The notes under the pieces are model-generated. The model saw only the letters and a program-made list of their open reading frames with translations, ran no database searches and was not told where the DNA came from. A stretch of DNA of 64,000 nucleotides, taken from NCBI RefSeq assembly GCF_000058485.1, contig NC_008278.1:2164962-2228961 (forward strand), given 5' to 3'. Below, in pieces: positions 43,587 through 53,199 of this stretch. Both the position numbers and the translations under genes were made by a program. How positions within the stretch are numbered: the stretch's first letter is position 1; every line of letters begins with the position of its first letter. This DNA comes from Frankia alni ACN14a (GTDB lineage: Bacteria; Actinomycetota; Actinomycetes; Frankiales; Frankiaceae).

Positions 43587-45218
43587 TCAACAGGCCGGCC
43601 CCTGCCGGGCCGCCGCCGTGTCCAGCCGCAGCGTCAGCTCGGCGACCGCCCTGATCTCCCGGGCGTTCTCGCCCGGCGCCCCCGCGACGAGCCGCTCGCA
43701 GATCCCGCGGTACATCGCCGGGTAGCTGTCGAGTCGGTTCACCCGGCGGCGGCGCAGGATCCGGGACCCGGCCTCGGCGCTGTACCGGGCGCCGTCGACG
43801 ATGGTCGCCGTCACCCCGTTGGCCCGCAGTTCGGTGTGCTCACGCAGGCCGAAGCGGCTGCCGCCGGCGCTGGTCAGCACGAGCGAGAGGATCGCGTCGT
43901 TCACGAGCTCGACGTACACGGTGAAGGTACCCGTGCGGGCGGAGGTGACCGTGGCGCGGCGCACCGGGGCGAAGTCGTTGAGCCACAGGAAGTGGTCGAT
44001 CCAGTGGCAGCCGTTGCTCACCAACCGGGTCCGCGAGGCCGGCCAGCGGTACCAGTGCCGGGCGGGCAGCGGCTCCTCGTACACCACCGCGCTGTAGAGC
44101 ATCGGCTCGCGCGCCTCGCCGAGGCGGAGGTCGGTGCGTAGCCAGGCGTTGATCGGCGAGTGGCGGCGCTGGAAGCAGGCGAACAGACGCCCGCCGCCGT
44201 CGATGAGCTTCGCCAGCTCCTCGAGGTCCTCCTCGGTGGTGACCAGGGGTTTCTCGACGACGGCCGCCGAGCCGCGGCGCAGCGCCGCGTGGGCCAGCGG
44301 GGCATGGGTGTGGTGGTAGCCGGCGATCAGCAGGACGTCCGCCGGGTCGTCCTCGGCCGGCAGCGGCGAGGTGTCCCAGGACCACCGGTCGGTGCGCCGG
44401 GCGCCGATCTGCACGGGATCGAGTTCGTGCACCCGGATGAGGTCGAGGTGTTCGCCGATGTGCGGGACGATCTGGGTCTTGGCGTAGTGGCCGAGCCCGA
44501 ACAGGGCCGCGGTGGGCCGGCGGGCGGACCCCGGCGCGGCGCCGGGTGCCGGGCGCCGCCGCGTGCTGGTCGCGATCGGGCTGGCGCCGGTGAGCAGCCG
44601 GTCGTCCGGCCTGGCCCCGCGCCACTCGACCGCGAGCCACGCCACGAGTCGGTCGACGGCCGCCGGGTCCAGCGCGATCCCGGCCAACGGCGACCAGCCG
44701 ACCAGCGCGTCGTCGACCACCGGCGGCGGGCTCGCCGGTCGGGCCCGGTGGACGATCGTCGCCCCGCCCGGCCGGGCACCGGGGTCGACCGGTCGGGGGA
44801 CGTCTGCCGCACGGACCGGGCGGATGAGGTCGCGGTGCAGGACGACCCGCTCCATGCACGCCGGGTGGCAGGGCGCGACGAAGGCGACGGGGGAGCCGGG
44901 CGCCGGGACAGCCGTCGGCGACGCCGGCGCCTCGCCCCCCGGGAACGGCGCCGGCTCGACCGTGCCCAGCCCGACCCCCACGTACCGCCGGTTGCGGTCG
45001 CGTTCCCGCAGCCGGCTGGCGGTCTTGCGAGCCACCGCCCGAGCCCCGAACTCGCGGGTGTAGGCGGCCAGCGCCCGGGAGCCGCCCGACCGCACGTAGA
45101 ACTGGTCGTCCACCGGGACCAGGGTGATCCAGACGGACGGACGGACGCGCGCCTGCCCGGCCGTCGGGGTCTCGTCGAGGAAGCCGTCGGCCCAGCGCTG
45201 CGCGAGGAGAACCCTCAT
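43587..45218 (-). CDS. Gfo/Idh/MocA oxidoreductase with unusual N-terminal domain
   Basis: 543 residues. From about residue 235 it is a Gfo/Idh/MocA oxidoreductase (LFGLGHYAKTQ, then EKP near residue 321, C-terminal RFGLREHTE). The first 230 residues do not match a known domain clearly; GVGLGTVEP and VAFVAPCHPACMERVVLHRD suggest a shortened GroES-like piece of the kind seen in fused alcohol dehydrogenase/Gfo proteins. It may oxidise a nucleotide sugar. The start overlaps the phosphatase stop as ATGA. Last gene of the minus operon. Confidence 0.78.
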   Translation of the reverse strand: MRVLLAQRWADGFLDETPTAGQARVRPSVWITLVPVDDQFYVRSGGSRALAAYTREFGARAVARKTASRLRERDRNRRYVGVGLGTVEPAPFPGGEAPASPTAVPAPGSPVAFVAPCHPACMERVVLHRDLIRPVRAADVPRPVDPGARPGGATIVHRARPASPPPVVDDALVGWSPLAGIALDPAAVDRLVAWLAVEWRGARPDDRLLTGASPIATSTRRRPAPGAAPGSARRPTAALFGLGHYAKTQIVPHIGEHLDLIRVHELDPVQIGARRTDRWSWDTSPLPAEDDPADVLLIAGYHHTHAPLAHAALRRGSAAVVEKPLVTTEEDLEELAKLIDGGGRLFACFQRRHSPINAWLRTDLRLGEAREPMLYSAVVYEEPLPARHWYRWPASRTRLVSNGCHWIDHFLWLNDFAPVRRATVTSARTGTFTVYVELVNDAILSLVLTSAGGSRFGLREHTELRANGVTATIVDGARYSAEAGSRILRRRRVNRLDSYPAMYRGICERLVAGAPGENAREIRAVAELTLRLDTAAARQGPAC

Positions 45219-45853
45219 CCCGCCGCCGGCGCCCGTCCGACCGGTTGGGCGCGGCAGGCGCCGGCGAGCAGTGTCAGCGGAGCCGTCAGCGCCGCGTCGA
45301 TCAGCCGCGCGCAGGTCTCGAACGCCTCCCGACCGCCCTCGAGCGGGTCGGACAGGTCGTCGATCGACGCCGGCACGACGCGGCCCGAGGCCCGGACCCG
45401 CCAGGCGGCCGCGGCCAGGTGCTCCCCGGCCAGCCGCGGCTCACCCGGCGGCACGTCCGCGGGGCGCACCCCGGAAGTCAGCCGGCCGAACTCGCGCACG
45501 GTGAAGGTCCGGCGCAGGGCGCGCGGCGCGAGGGCGACCACCGCCGAGCGGTGCTGTCGGGTCGCGCACAGGACCAGGTCGCTGGCGCCGATCAGCTCCG
45601 CGGTCAGCGGCCGGGTGCGGAACGCGCCGGGGTCCACGCCCCGTGCGCGCAGCAGCGCCGCGGCGTGCGGGTGCATCGGCGCGGCCGGTTCCGCGTACAC
45701 CCCGGCGCTGTGGAACACGGGCGCCGCGCCGGGCGCCGCGCCGAACCGGGCCGCGGCGAGGTGCTCGGCCAGCGGCGAGCGGCAGAGATTGCCGGTGCAG
45801 ACCATCAGCACCGTCCACGGCCGGCCCGGCTCGCCCGCCCCGGTGGCGCTCAT
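45215..45853 (-). CDS. Low-molecular-weight protein-tyrosine phosphatase
   Basis: 212 residues with the P-loop CTGNLCRS (Cys19 to Arg25) and the acid loop SDPLEG (Asp-Pro, about residue 166). In capsule clusters such phosphatases work with BY-kinases, which are not seen here. It could also act on other arginine or tyrosine phosphates. About 60 residues longer than typical. ATG at 45853 overlaps the stop of the methyltransferase gene. Confidence 0.88.
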   Translation of the reverse strand: MSATGAGEPGRPWTVLMVCTGNLCRSPLAEHLAAARFGAAPGAAPVFHSAGVYAEPAAPMHPHAAALLRARGVDPGAFRTRPLTAELIGASDLVLCATRQHRSAVVALAPRALRRTFTVREFGRLTSGVRPADVPPGEPRLAGEHLAAAAWRVRASGRVVPASIDDLSDPLEGGREAFETCARLIDAALTAPLTLLAGACRAQPVGRAPAAG

Positions 45854-46701
45854 GCCGGACGGGGCGCGCTGCCCCGACGCCAGTACACGCCCGTCCAGTC
45901 GACCTGGATGATCGGTTCGGACACGCCGTGGGCGGCCCGGTAGTCGTCCACGGCTGCCCGACACCCGGGAACCGCCCCGTAGTCGTCGATGATGCAGTAG
46001 CCGCCGGGGGACAGCTTCGGGTACAGCGCGCCGAGCGCGTCGATGGTGCTCTCGTACATGTCACCGTCCAGGCGCAGCACCGCCAGGCGTTCGATCGGCG
46101 CGTCGGGCAGCGTGTCGCGAAACCATCCCGGCAGGAAGCGGACCTGGTCGTCGAGCAGGCCGTAGCGGCGGAAGTTCTCCCGCACCTGGTCGACGGAGAC
46201 GACGAGGGCGGAGTGCTCGTGGTGGCGGTCGCCGGCGTCGGCCGCGTAACGCGGGTCGGGCACCGGCAGCCCGGCGAAGGAGTCGGCGACCCAGATCGTG
46301 CGGTCGTCGACCCCGTAGGCGGCCAGCACCCCGCGCATCAGGATGCAGGCCCCGCCCCGCCACACCCCGGTCTCGATGAGATCGCCGGGGACGCCGTCGC
46401 GGATCACCTGCTCGGTGCACTCCTGAAGGTTGCGCATGCGATGTTCGCCGGTCATCGTGTGCGCGAGTCTCGGCCAGTCCCGCCCGTCGTCGCGGGCGTC
46501 GGGTGAGGATCTCTTCACGATCTCCACTCCCTGGCGCTCGGCGGCCAGGGCCAGGATGCGCCGGGCGCCGCCGCGCGGCTCCCACACGCTGCCGTCCCCG
46601 CCGTCCCAGAGGGAGAAGGTGAGGGTGGACCGGAGGAGATCGAGGTACCGCGACGTGGTGTCGGGCAGGTCGTCGCGGGTGCCGGTCGGCGTCGTGGTCA
46701 T
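45850..46701 (-). CDS. TylF/macrocin O-methyltransferase-like protein
   Basis: 283 residues with GDLIETGVWRGGACILMRG, VADSFAGLP, LRLDGDMYESTIDAL and IIDDYGAVPGCRAAVDDYR, all typical of the TylF family that methylates hydroxyls on sugars. AGGAG precedes the ATG at 46701. Its position between flippase and phosphatase points to a glycan sugar as substrate. Confidence 0.88.
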   Translation of the reverse strand: MTTTPTGTRDDLPDTTSRYLDLLRSTLTFSLWDGGDGSVWEPRGGARRILALAAERQGVEIVKRSSPDARDDGRDWPRLAHTMTGEHRMRNLQECTEQVIRDGVPGDLIETGVWRGGACILMRGVLAAYGVDDRTIWVADSFAGLPVPDPRYAADAGDRHHEHSALVVSVDQVRENFRRYGLLDDQVRFLPGWFRDTLPDAPIERLAVLRLDGDMYESTIDALGALYPKLSPGGYCIIDDYGAVPGCRAAVDDYRAAHGVSEPIIQVDWTGVYWRRGSAPRPA

Positions 46702-48227
46702 CGTCGCTCCTGGATGGGGGATGGATCGCCGGTGAGGTCGGTGACGGGGTCGATGGTGGTGCGGGGCGCGGGGATCGCGGGATGCGGGCGGCCCGCGAGG
46801 TCGGTCGGGACGGTGCGGCCGAGCTGGCCGGCGTGGGTGAGCTGGCCGGTGTGGGCGTGCTGGCCGGTGTGGGCGTGCTGGCCGGTGTGGGCGTGCTGGC
46901 CGGTGTGGGCGTGCTGGCCGGTGTGGGCGTGCTGGCCGGTGTGGGCGTGCTGGCGGGGGTCGGCGAGCTGGCGGGTGCAGGCGAGGTAGAGCGCGGCGGC
47001 GGAGGCGCTGTAGGTGGCGCCGGAGACGGCGGCCACCCCCGGCAACCCTGTGTGGCGCAGCGCGACGACGAGCCCCAGCACCGTCGCCAGCGCCACCGGC
47101 ACCTGCACGGCGAGCACCGTGCGCGCCGAGCGGAAGCCGAGCAGCACGTGGATGAGCAGGTAGTCGACCGACTGGGGGATGGCGGCGAGGACGAGGATCC
47201 GGGTGGTCGTGGCCGCCGGGGCGAAGTCGGCGCCGTACACCACCCGGATACCGAGCGGAGTGAGCAGCGCGACCGGCCCGGCGACGGCCGCGGCGATCGC
47301 GAGCGTGGCCAGGACCGCCCGGCGCACCGTGCGGGCCCGCGCCCGGGGGTCGACCATGGAGCGCAACCGGCTGAACACCACCATGCCCGTCGCCTGGCAG
47401 ATGGTCGAGCAGGCGGTGGCGAAGGCGACCGCCACCCCGTAGAACGCCACCTCGTGAGCCGCCCGGAAGGCCGTGACCAGCAGCATGTCGAGCTTGTAGA
47501 TGAGCTGGGCGCCGACGACCGTGCCGTAGGCCGCCAGCGCGCTGCGCACGAAGGCGCGCCGCGGCAGCAACGCGCCGATCCGCGGACCCCGCCCGGCCGG
47601 GCTCATCCTGGTGGGGCTCATCCTGGTGGGGCGGAGCACGAGCAGGTGGTAGCCGAGCGGGGGCACCAGCGCCGTGAGGGCCAGCGCCACCATCCACCGG
47701 CCGGGATCACCCACCCCGCTCGTGGCGAGCAGCACGAACGCGCCGAGCGTCGCCGCCGCCGGAACCAGCCGCACGAGCTGGAACTCGCCGCCCATCCGCC
47801 CGCGGCGCTGGGCGAGCCCCGCCGCGTTCGACCCGACGATCGTGGCGGCGGCGAAGCAGCTCGCGCCCACCACGGCGACGGCGTCCCAGTGCACGTCGCC
47901 CCGGCGGGCGAGCGCGCCGGCCGCGGTGGCGGCGAACAGGGCGCCGCCGGCCGCCGCCACGACGCCCGCGTGCGCGAGCAGGGGACCGAGCAGGCCGTCG
48001 TCGTCCCCGTCGTCGGTGACCAGCGCCTGCGAGACCCCGAGACTGAGCACCATCGCGAGCATGCCGGCCCAGGTCTGCAGGGTGAGCAGCTCGCCGCGAC
48101 CGGTCGGTCCCAGCGTCCGGGCGGCCAGGGCGCCGGTGGCGGTGCCCAGTACCAGGGTGGCGGCGTTGCCGGCGAGTACGGCGACGGTCGCGCGCGACAA
48201 CCTGGCCGGCGGGTCGGGACGGCTCAC
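46698..48227 (-). CDS. Flippase (Wzx-like, MATE/oligosaccharide export) with His-rich C-terminal repeats
   Basis: 509 residues with about 12 hydrophobic segments up to about residue 420, the pattern of polysaccharide flippases that move lipid-linked units across the membrane. Near residues 427-462 six copies of QHAHTG follow (from an exact 18-base tandem repeat), then a hydrophilic tail of about 50 residues. GTG at 48227 overlaps the upstream glycosyltransferase stop. Confidence 0.85.
   Translation of the reverse strand: MSRPDPPARLSRATVAVLAGNAATLVLGTATGALAARTLGPTGRGELLTLQTWAGMLAMVLSLGVSQALVTDDGDDDGLLGPLLAHAGVVAAAGGALFAATAAGALARRGDVHWDAVAVVGASCFAAATIVGSNAAGLAQRRGRMGGEFQLVRLVPAAATLGAFVLLATSGVGDPGRWMVALALTALVPPLGYHLLVLRPTRMSPTRMSPAGRGPRIGALLPRRAFVRSALAAYGTVVGAQLIYKLDMLLVTAFRAAHEVAFYGVAVAFATACSTICQATGMVVFSRLRSMVDPRARARTVRRAVLATLAIAAAVAGPVALLTPLGIRVVYGADFAPAATTTRILVLAAIPQSVDYLLIHVLLGFRSARTVLAVQVPVALATVLGLVVALRHTGLPGVAAVSGATYSASAAALYLACTRQLADPRQHAHTGQHAHTGQHAHTGQHAHTGQHAHTGQHAHTGQLTHAGQLGRTVPTDLAGRPHPAIPAPRTTIDPVTDLTGDPSPIQERR
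46842..46949. repeat. Six exact 18-base tandem repeats in flippase gene
   Basis: CTGGCCGGTGTGGGCGTG is repeated six times without change; diverged copies flank it at 46824 and 46950. On the coding (minus) strand this is CAGCACGCCCACACCGGC and encodes QHAHTG. Confidence 0.95.
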
Positions 48228-49456
48228 CGCGGCCGCTCCGAGCGGCGCACGGCGGCGACCGCACGGTGGAACCCGTCGATCGAGGCGTCGAGGTCGATGT
48301 CCGGCACCGCCTTCTCCGACTCCAACGCCATCGTGGCGAGCAGGTCCGGCCGGCGGCGCAGCTCGTCGAGGATGCCGGCGAGCGCGCCGACATCACCGAC
48401 GGGGTGGATCCGGGCGTTGCGGCCGGGGCGCACGTCGTCGGTCGGGCCGATCGACCCGACCCGGTCGCTGACCACCACCGGCAGTCCGCACAGCACCGCG
48501 TCCTTCACGGCCAGCGGATGCGGATCGCGCTGCGCCGGATGCACGTACAGGTCGCTGGCGGCGTACAGGCGGGGCAGGCGCTCCTGGTCGGCGAAGCCCA
48601 CCACGCGCAGCGCGCCGTCGAGACCGGCGGCCGCCGCATCCAAGGCGGGCCGCAGCACCCCGTCGCCCGCCATGATCACGACGAGTTCCCGGGCGTCGGG
48701 CCGGCGAGGGGCGCGGGCGACGATCCGCAGGGCGTCGGCGACGTCCAGCGGGCGCTTCCGAGAGATCATCTTGCCGACGCACAGGGCGACCACCGCATCC
48801 GGGGCGATCCCGAGTTCGGCGCGGACGGCGGCGCGGTGGGCGGCCCGATCGGTCAGCGCCTTGTGCAGCGCGGCCTGCTCGGTGGGGTAGGGCGTGCGGA
48901 ACATCCGCTCCCGCGGGACGCCGTAGTGGGCGAGATAGTCCTCGTTGTTGTCGCCGACGGTGAGAAACGCGTCGACCCGGCCGAGCAGCGGCGGCAGGGC
49001 GAGCCGCTTGGCGGCGCGCACGCGGGACGTACGGTGGCCGAGCAGCTCGCTGTCGCCCATCATCAGGGCGCCGACGCCGCGCCGGCGGGCCCAGGCGAGG
49101 GCCGCGAGCGAGCCGACGTGGCGGTAGCCGTGAACCAGCACGCAGTCGGGTCCCCGCCGGTCGAGCGCCGTCCAGACCCGGCCCGCCGCCCGGGTGCCGG
49201 CGACCGGCTGGCGCCATTCCGGTCGCAGCGGCAGATCGGCGACGAACTCGTGCTGGTAACCCTCGGTGATGTCCGGTCGCCAGTGCATCTCGGCGCCGAA
49301 GCCCCGGTCGAAGTAGCGGTCGAGGCCGGCGCGGGACAGGAACAGCACCCGCAGGTCCACCGGTCCCTCGCCGACGGCCCGATACAGCGGCGCGAAGTGC
49401 TGGATCGGGTGGGGCACGACAGCGGCGACGGTCGTCGGCCGGGAGGTGGACGTCAT
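48224..49456 (-). CDS. Glycosyltransferase, GT4 family
   Basis: 410 residues. The N-terminal half has VVPHPIQHFAPLYRAV; the C-terminal half has ALCVGKMISRKRPLDVADAL and PHPLAVKDAVLCGLPVVVSD. GT-B fold, retaining type. Donor and acceptor unknown. First gene of a five-gene minus operon in which every pair overlaps by 4 bases. The 209-base divergent gap upstream (49457-49665) contains an AT-rich stretch (49540-49575) likely to hold promoters for both directions. Confidence 0.85.
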   Translation of the reverse strand: MTSTSRPTTVAAVVPHPIQHFAPLYRAVGEGPVDLRVLFLSRAGLDRYFDRGFGAEMHWRPDITEGYQHEFVADLPLRPEWRQPVAGTRAAGRVWTALDRRGPDCVLVHGYRHVGSLAALAWARRRGVGALMMGDSELLGHRTSRVRAAKRLALPPLLGRVDAFLTVGDNNEDYLAHYGVPRERMFRTPYPTEQAALHKALTDRAAHRAAVRAELGIAPDAVVALCVGKMISRKRPLDVADALRIVARAPRRPDARELVVIMAGDGVLRPALDAAAAGLDGALRVVGFADQERLPRLYAASDLYVHPAQRDPHPLAVKDAVLCGLPVVVSDRVGSIGPTDDVRPGRNARIHPVGDVGALAGILDELRRRPDLLATMALESEKAVPDIDLDASIDGFHRAVAAVRRSERPR

Positions 49457-49665
49457 GGGCCTGCTGCGCCTCCTCGGGGCCGCCGAACCGAGCGGCGGGC
49501 TGTCGGGCTGTCGGGCTGCCGGGAACGTCAGTCTTCACGATGCGTATTCATTAATCAACGCACTGTAGATATGTGTCGTGGAACCGGTCCCGCGCCGGGC
49601 CCGCGGGAGCGGTCGTCGTGGCCGGGGCGGCGGGGCAGCCGGAGAATCGTGACTGTCCGTGATAG

Positions 49666-50670
49666 ATGACGTCCATGCGTGTCGTCGTCGCCGGGGGAGC
49701 GGGCTTCCTCGGTAGTCATCTCTGTGAGCGACTCCTGGCCGGCGGGGCCGAGGTGATCTGCGTCGACAACTTCCTCACCGGCCGGCCGGAGAACGTCGAC
49801 CCGCTGCGGGCGCTGGACGGCTTCCGGATGCTGCGCCGCGACGTCACCGGACCCGTCGACGTGGCCGGGCCGGTCGACACGGTGGTGCACCTGGCCTCCC
49901 CGGCCTCACCGGTGGACTACCGGGCGCTGCCGCTGGAGACGCTCGCGGTGGGTGCCTGGGGCACCCGCCGGCTGCTGGAGCTCGCCCGGCGCAAGGGGGC
50001 CCGGTTCGTGCTGGCGTCCACCTCCGAGGTGTACGGCGACCCGCAGGTGCACCCGCAGCCCGAGGGGTACTGGGGCCACGTCAACCCGGTGGGCCCGCGC
50101 AGCATGTACGACGAGGCCAAGCGCTTCGCCGAGGCGTTGACCACCGCGCACCGTGCCACCCACGGCACGCGCACCGGCATCGTGCGGATCTTCAACACGT
50201 ACGGCCCCCGGATGCGCGCGGACGACGGCCGCGTGGTGCCGACCTTCATCACCCAGGCCCTGCGCGGCCGGCCGGTGACCGTGGCCGGCGACGGCTCGCA
50301 GACCCGCTCGCTGTGCTACGTCGACGATCTTGTGGACGGGCTGGTCCGGATGCTCGACGCCGAGCATCCGGGGCCGGTGAACCTCGGCAGCCCGCGGGAG
50401 CTGTCGGTGTTGGAGCTCGCCCGGTTGGTCGTGGGGCTGTGCGGCGAGCAGGTGCCGATCGTCTTCGTCCCGCGGCCCCCGGACGATCCCAGCGTGCGCC
50501 GGCCCGACGTCACCCTGGCCGATGAGGTGCTCGACTGGCGGCCCGCGGTGGACCTGGCGGACGGGTTGGCCCGGACCGTCGGCTGGTTCCGGGAGCGGGC
50601 CGCCGGGCCGCCACCGACCCTCGTGCCGCGCCAGAGCGGGGCGCCGCGATCCTGGGCGGGCGGCGGCTGA
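49666..50670 (+). CDS. NAD-dependent sugar epimerase/decarboxylase, UDP-glucuronate decarboxylase-like
   Basis: 334 residues of extended SDR type: GGAGFLGSHLCERL (NAD-binding), TSEVYGDPQVHPQPE, YDEAK (catalytic Tyr and Lys), and RIFNTYGPRM. The YWGHVNPVGPRSMYDEAKR segment matches UDP-xylose synthases, so UDP-xylose from UDP-glucuronate is the best guess; a 4,6-dehydratase or epimerase role is possible. It starts a plus operon. ATG at 49666 or 49675. Confidence 0.85.
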   Translation: MTSMRVVVAGGAGFLGSHLCERLLAGGAEVICVDNFLTGRPENVDPLRALDGFRMLRRDVTGPVDVAGPVDTVVHLASPASPVDYRALPLETLAVGAWGTRRLLELARRKGARFVLASTSEVYGDPQVHPQPEGYWGHVNPVGPRSMYDEAKRFAEALTTAHRATHGTRTGIVRIFNTYGPRMRADDGRVVPTFITQALRGRPVTVAGDGSQTRSLCYVDDLVDGLVRMLDAEHPGPVNLGSPRELSVLELARLVVGLCGEQVPIVFVPRPPDDPSVRRPDVTLADEVLDWRPAVDLADGLARTVGWFRERAAGPPPTLVPRQSGAPRSWAGGG

Positions 50671-50749
50671 GCGGACGGCCCGGCGATGTCCCGACCGGGA
50701 GCCGGTCGAGTTGTGTCGCCGAAGGTAATCGATCTGCTACAAATAGTGA

Positions 50750-51697
50750 ATGACCTTTGCTGTTTCCCGGACTGCGGCAACCACCGGTCCGGGCGCGGGC
50801 GGAACCGCGGGCGGGCCGCTGCGCTGGCGCGCGGCCGGGCGGCTGGCCGCGGCGCTGCCCGATGTCCGCGGGCGCGACCGGGTGACCGGCTGGGTGCGCG
50901 GAACCCCCCGCTTCACCGGACCGGTGCACGGCCGGCTGACCAACGGCATGGCCTTCGAGCTGGCGGACTGCTGCGACGGGTCCGCCCGCGACCTGGTCGA
51001 GCTGTGCTACCGGCCGCCGGCCCTGGCCGCGGTCTTCGACACCGTCCTGCGCCCGGGCGACTGCTGCTATGACGTCGGCGCCAACATCGGCGTCTACACG
51101 CTCTGGGCGGCGGGCGCGGTCGGGCGGACGGGGGAGGTCCACGCCTTCGAACCGGTGCCCGAGCCGCGCGCGGTCCTCGCCGCGCTGGCCGCCCGCAACG
51201 GGCTGAGTCAGGTGCGCCCGACGGCGTGGGCGGTCGGTGCCACCACCGGGACCGTCGGGCTGCGCCGGCATCCCGGCGCCTCGGGGCTGACCCACCAGGT
51301 CCCGGCGGGCGACACGGCCGAGCTCACGGTGCCGACGACGACGCTCGACCAGCACGCGACCCGTCACCGGCCGCCCGACCTGATCAAGATCGACGTGGAG
51401 GGGTTCGAGCTCGAGGTGCTCCTCGGCGCCACGGAGCTGCTGCGCGCGCGGCGCCCCGCGGTGCTGCTGGAGATGCTGCCGAGCCACCTCGCCCGCCGCG
51501 GTGGCCGGGCGCAGGGCGAGCTGGTCGGCGTGCTGGCCGCGGCCGGTTATCGCCTGTTCAACCTGACCCGCCGGGGACTCGCCGGCCAGGGGGAGTTCTC
51601 CGCGAACGTGCTCGCGCTGCATCCCGGCTGGGCCCGGTTCGACCCCGTGGTCGCGGCCCTGCGCCGCACGCCGTTTCCCCGCAACCAGACGACATGA
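50750..51697 (+). CDS. FkbM family methyltransferase (copy 1)
   Basis: 315 residues. SAM motif I YDVGANIGVYTLWAA (near residue 107), then HAFEPVPEPRA and LIKIDVEGFELEVLLGA (near residue 212), which define FkbM. FkbM enzymes methylate hydroxyls of polyketides or sugars. The 79-base gap after the decarboxylase gene has no gene. The following flippase starts 5 bases later. Confidence 0.85.
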   Translation: MTFAVSRTAATTGPGAGGTAGGPLRWRAAGRLAAALPDVRGRDRVTGWVRGTPRFTGPVHGRLTNGMAFELADCCDGSARDLVELCYRPPALAAVFDTVLRPGDCCYDVGANIGVYTLWAAGAVGRTGEVHAFEPVPEPRAVLAALAARNGLSQVRPTAWAVGATTGTVGLRRHPGASGLTHQVPAGDTAELTVPTTTLDQHATRHRPPDLIKIDVEGFELEVLLGATELLRARRPAVLLEMLPSHLARRGGRAQGELVGVLAAAGYRLFNLTRRGLAGQGEFSANVLALHPGWARFDPVVAALRRTPFPRNQTT

Positions 51698-51701
51698 GCA
51701 C

Positions 51702-53195
51702 GTGACCCGGCCCCGCTCGACCGCGCGAGCGGAGCACCGGACCGGGCCCGTCCGGTCGTGGGCGGCGGCCGCGGGGCGGCACCGTCCCGGCGGCGGGTCT
51801 CGGGTGGTGGCGACGGGGCGGCACCGGTCCGTGGACCGCGACCGCGGCTATCTCGCCGGGGTGCGGGCCACCGCCGCGACGAGCCTGGCCGTCACCGCGG
51901 CCGGCGCGGTGCAGGGCATCCTGCTGGCCCGCCTGCTCGGACCGGCCGGCCGCGGCGCCTACGCCATCGTGACGTCCTACGCGTCGGCCGCAGCCGCGGT
52001 GGGCGAGTGCGGTCTGACCGCGGCGATCTGCTTCTTCGTCGCCCGCCAGCCGGGACGGGCTCCGGACGTCGTGCGCACCGGCGGGGCGCTGCTGCTGGCC
52101 CTCGGCGTGGTGGTGGGCGTCGGCGGGTACCTCGCCGCCCCGTTGGTCCTGCCGCACGATCCCACGGCGGCCAGGGCCTTCGCGATCGTCTTCGCGGCCG
52201 AGCCGGTCATCTTCGTCTCGGCCTGCTGGGTCTTCGCGTTGCAGGCGACCCGACTGGCGGTGTGGAACCTGACCCGGGCCGTCCAGCCGCTGCTCCAGCT
52301 CGTCGGCGTCGGGGTGCTGGCGGTGACGGTCGGGCTCACCCTCGGCGGCACCGTGGCGTGTCTGCTCGTCTCGATCGCCGTCCAGGCGGTGTTCGCCGCG
52401 GTGCTGTGGCGCCTCGACGTCCCCACCCGCGGCCGGATCCGCCGCGACGAGGCCCGCCGGCTGCTGCGTTACGGCGCCGGGGTGTTCCTCTCGGCACTGC
52501 CCTACCTGCTCAGCGCCCAGCTCGACATCCTCATCCTCGCCCTGCTCGTCGAGCCCGCGCAGGTCGGTTACTACGCGGTCGCCGTGTCGATGAGCCTGAT
52601 CAGCCAGCCGATCTGCGTCGCCTTCGGCAACGTCGCGATGCCCCGGCTGGCCCGCCAGTCCGCCGTGGCCGCCGGGGCTGCCGTGGCCGCCGGGGCCGGC
52701 GGGGCCGGCGCGCCTTCCGGGCCGCGGCGGACCGCGATGATCGCCGTGGGAGCGAGCCTGGCGTGCGGGATCGTCGCCGCGGGGGTGATGAGTGCGCTGG
52801 CCCCGATCGTCGTCCCGCGCGTCCTCGGTGCGCGGTACGGGCCGAGCGTCCACCTGCTGTGGCTGCTCGCGCCGGGGGCGGCCCTGCTCGGCTGCAACCG
52901 GGTCACCGACGACGTCCTGCGCGGCCTCGACCGCGCGCTGACCGTCGCGCGCTGTGAGGGGGCGGGCAGCGCGCTCACCGTGGTGGGCCTCGCGGTGCTG
53001 GTGCCGATCCTGGGCGTCGAAGGGGCGGCGATCGCGTCGACCGTCGCCTACACGGCGTCGTTCCTGCTGCTGTTCCGCGCGGTGCTGCGCGCGGTCGACG
53101 TGCCGGCCCGCACGGTGCCGGCGCGGGCGTACGGGCTGCTCGCGGCGCGCGCGGCGAGCAGGCGCCGGGTGGTGCCGCTGGGCGGCGGAAGGTGA
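51702..53195 (+). CDS. Polysaccharide flippase (Wzx-like), second in window
   Basis: 497 residues. A 55-residue basic N-terminus, then about 12-14 hydrophobic segments (TSLAVTAAGAVQGILLARLLGP, then SAQLDILILALLVEPAQVGYY typical of this family). It would move lipid-linked oligosaccharide outward. GTG start. Different from the flippase at 46698-48227 and lacks its repeats. Confidence 0.85.
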   Translation: MTRPRSTARAEHRTGPVRSWAAAAGRHRPGGGSRVVATGRHRSVDRDRGYLAGVRATAATSLAVTAAGAVQGILLARLLGPAGRGAYAIVTSYASAAAAVGECGLTAAICFFVARQPGRAPDVVRTGGALLLALGVVVGVGGYLAAPLVLPHDPTAARAFAIVFAAEPVIFVSACWVFALQATRLAVWNLTRAVQPLLQLVGVGVLAVTVGLTLGGTVACLLVSIAVQAVFAAVLWRLDVPTRGRIRRDEARRLLRYGAGVFLSALPYLLSAQLDILILALLVEPAQVGYYAVAVSMSLISQPICVAFGNVAMPRLARQSAVAAGAAVAAGAGGAGAPSGPRRTAMIAVGASLACGIVAAGVMSALAPIVVPRVLGARYGPSVHLLWLLAPGAALLGCNRVTDDVLRGLDRALTVARCEGAGSALTVVGLAVLVPILGVEGAAIASTVAYTASFLLLFRAVLRAVDVPARTVPARAYGLLAARAASRRRVVPLGGGR

Positions 53196-53199
53196 GGCG

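Noticed and set aside
46824-46967. CRISPR-like array
   Set aside because: The repeats are 18 bases head to tail with no spacers, and they encode an in-frame peptide repeat in the flippase.
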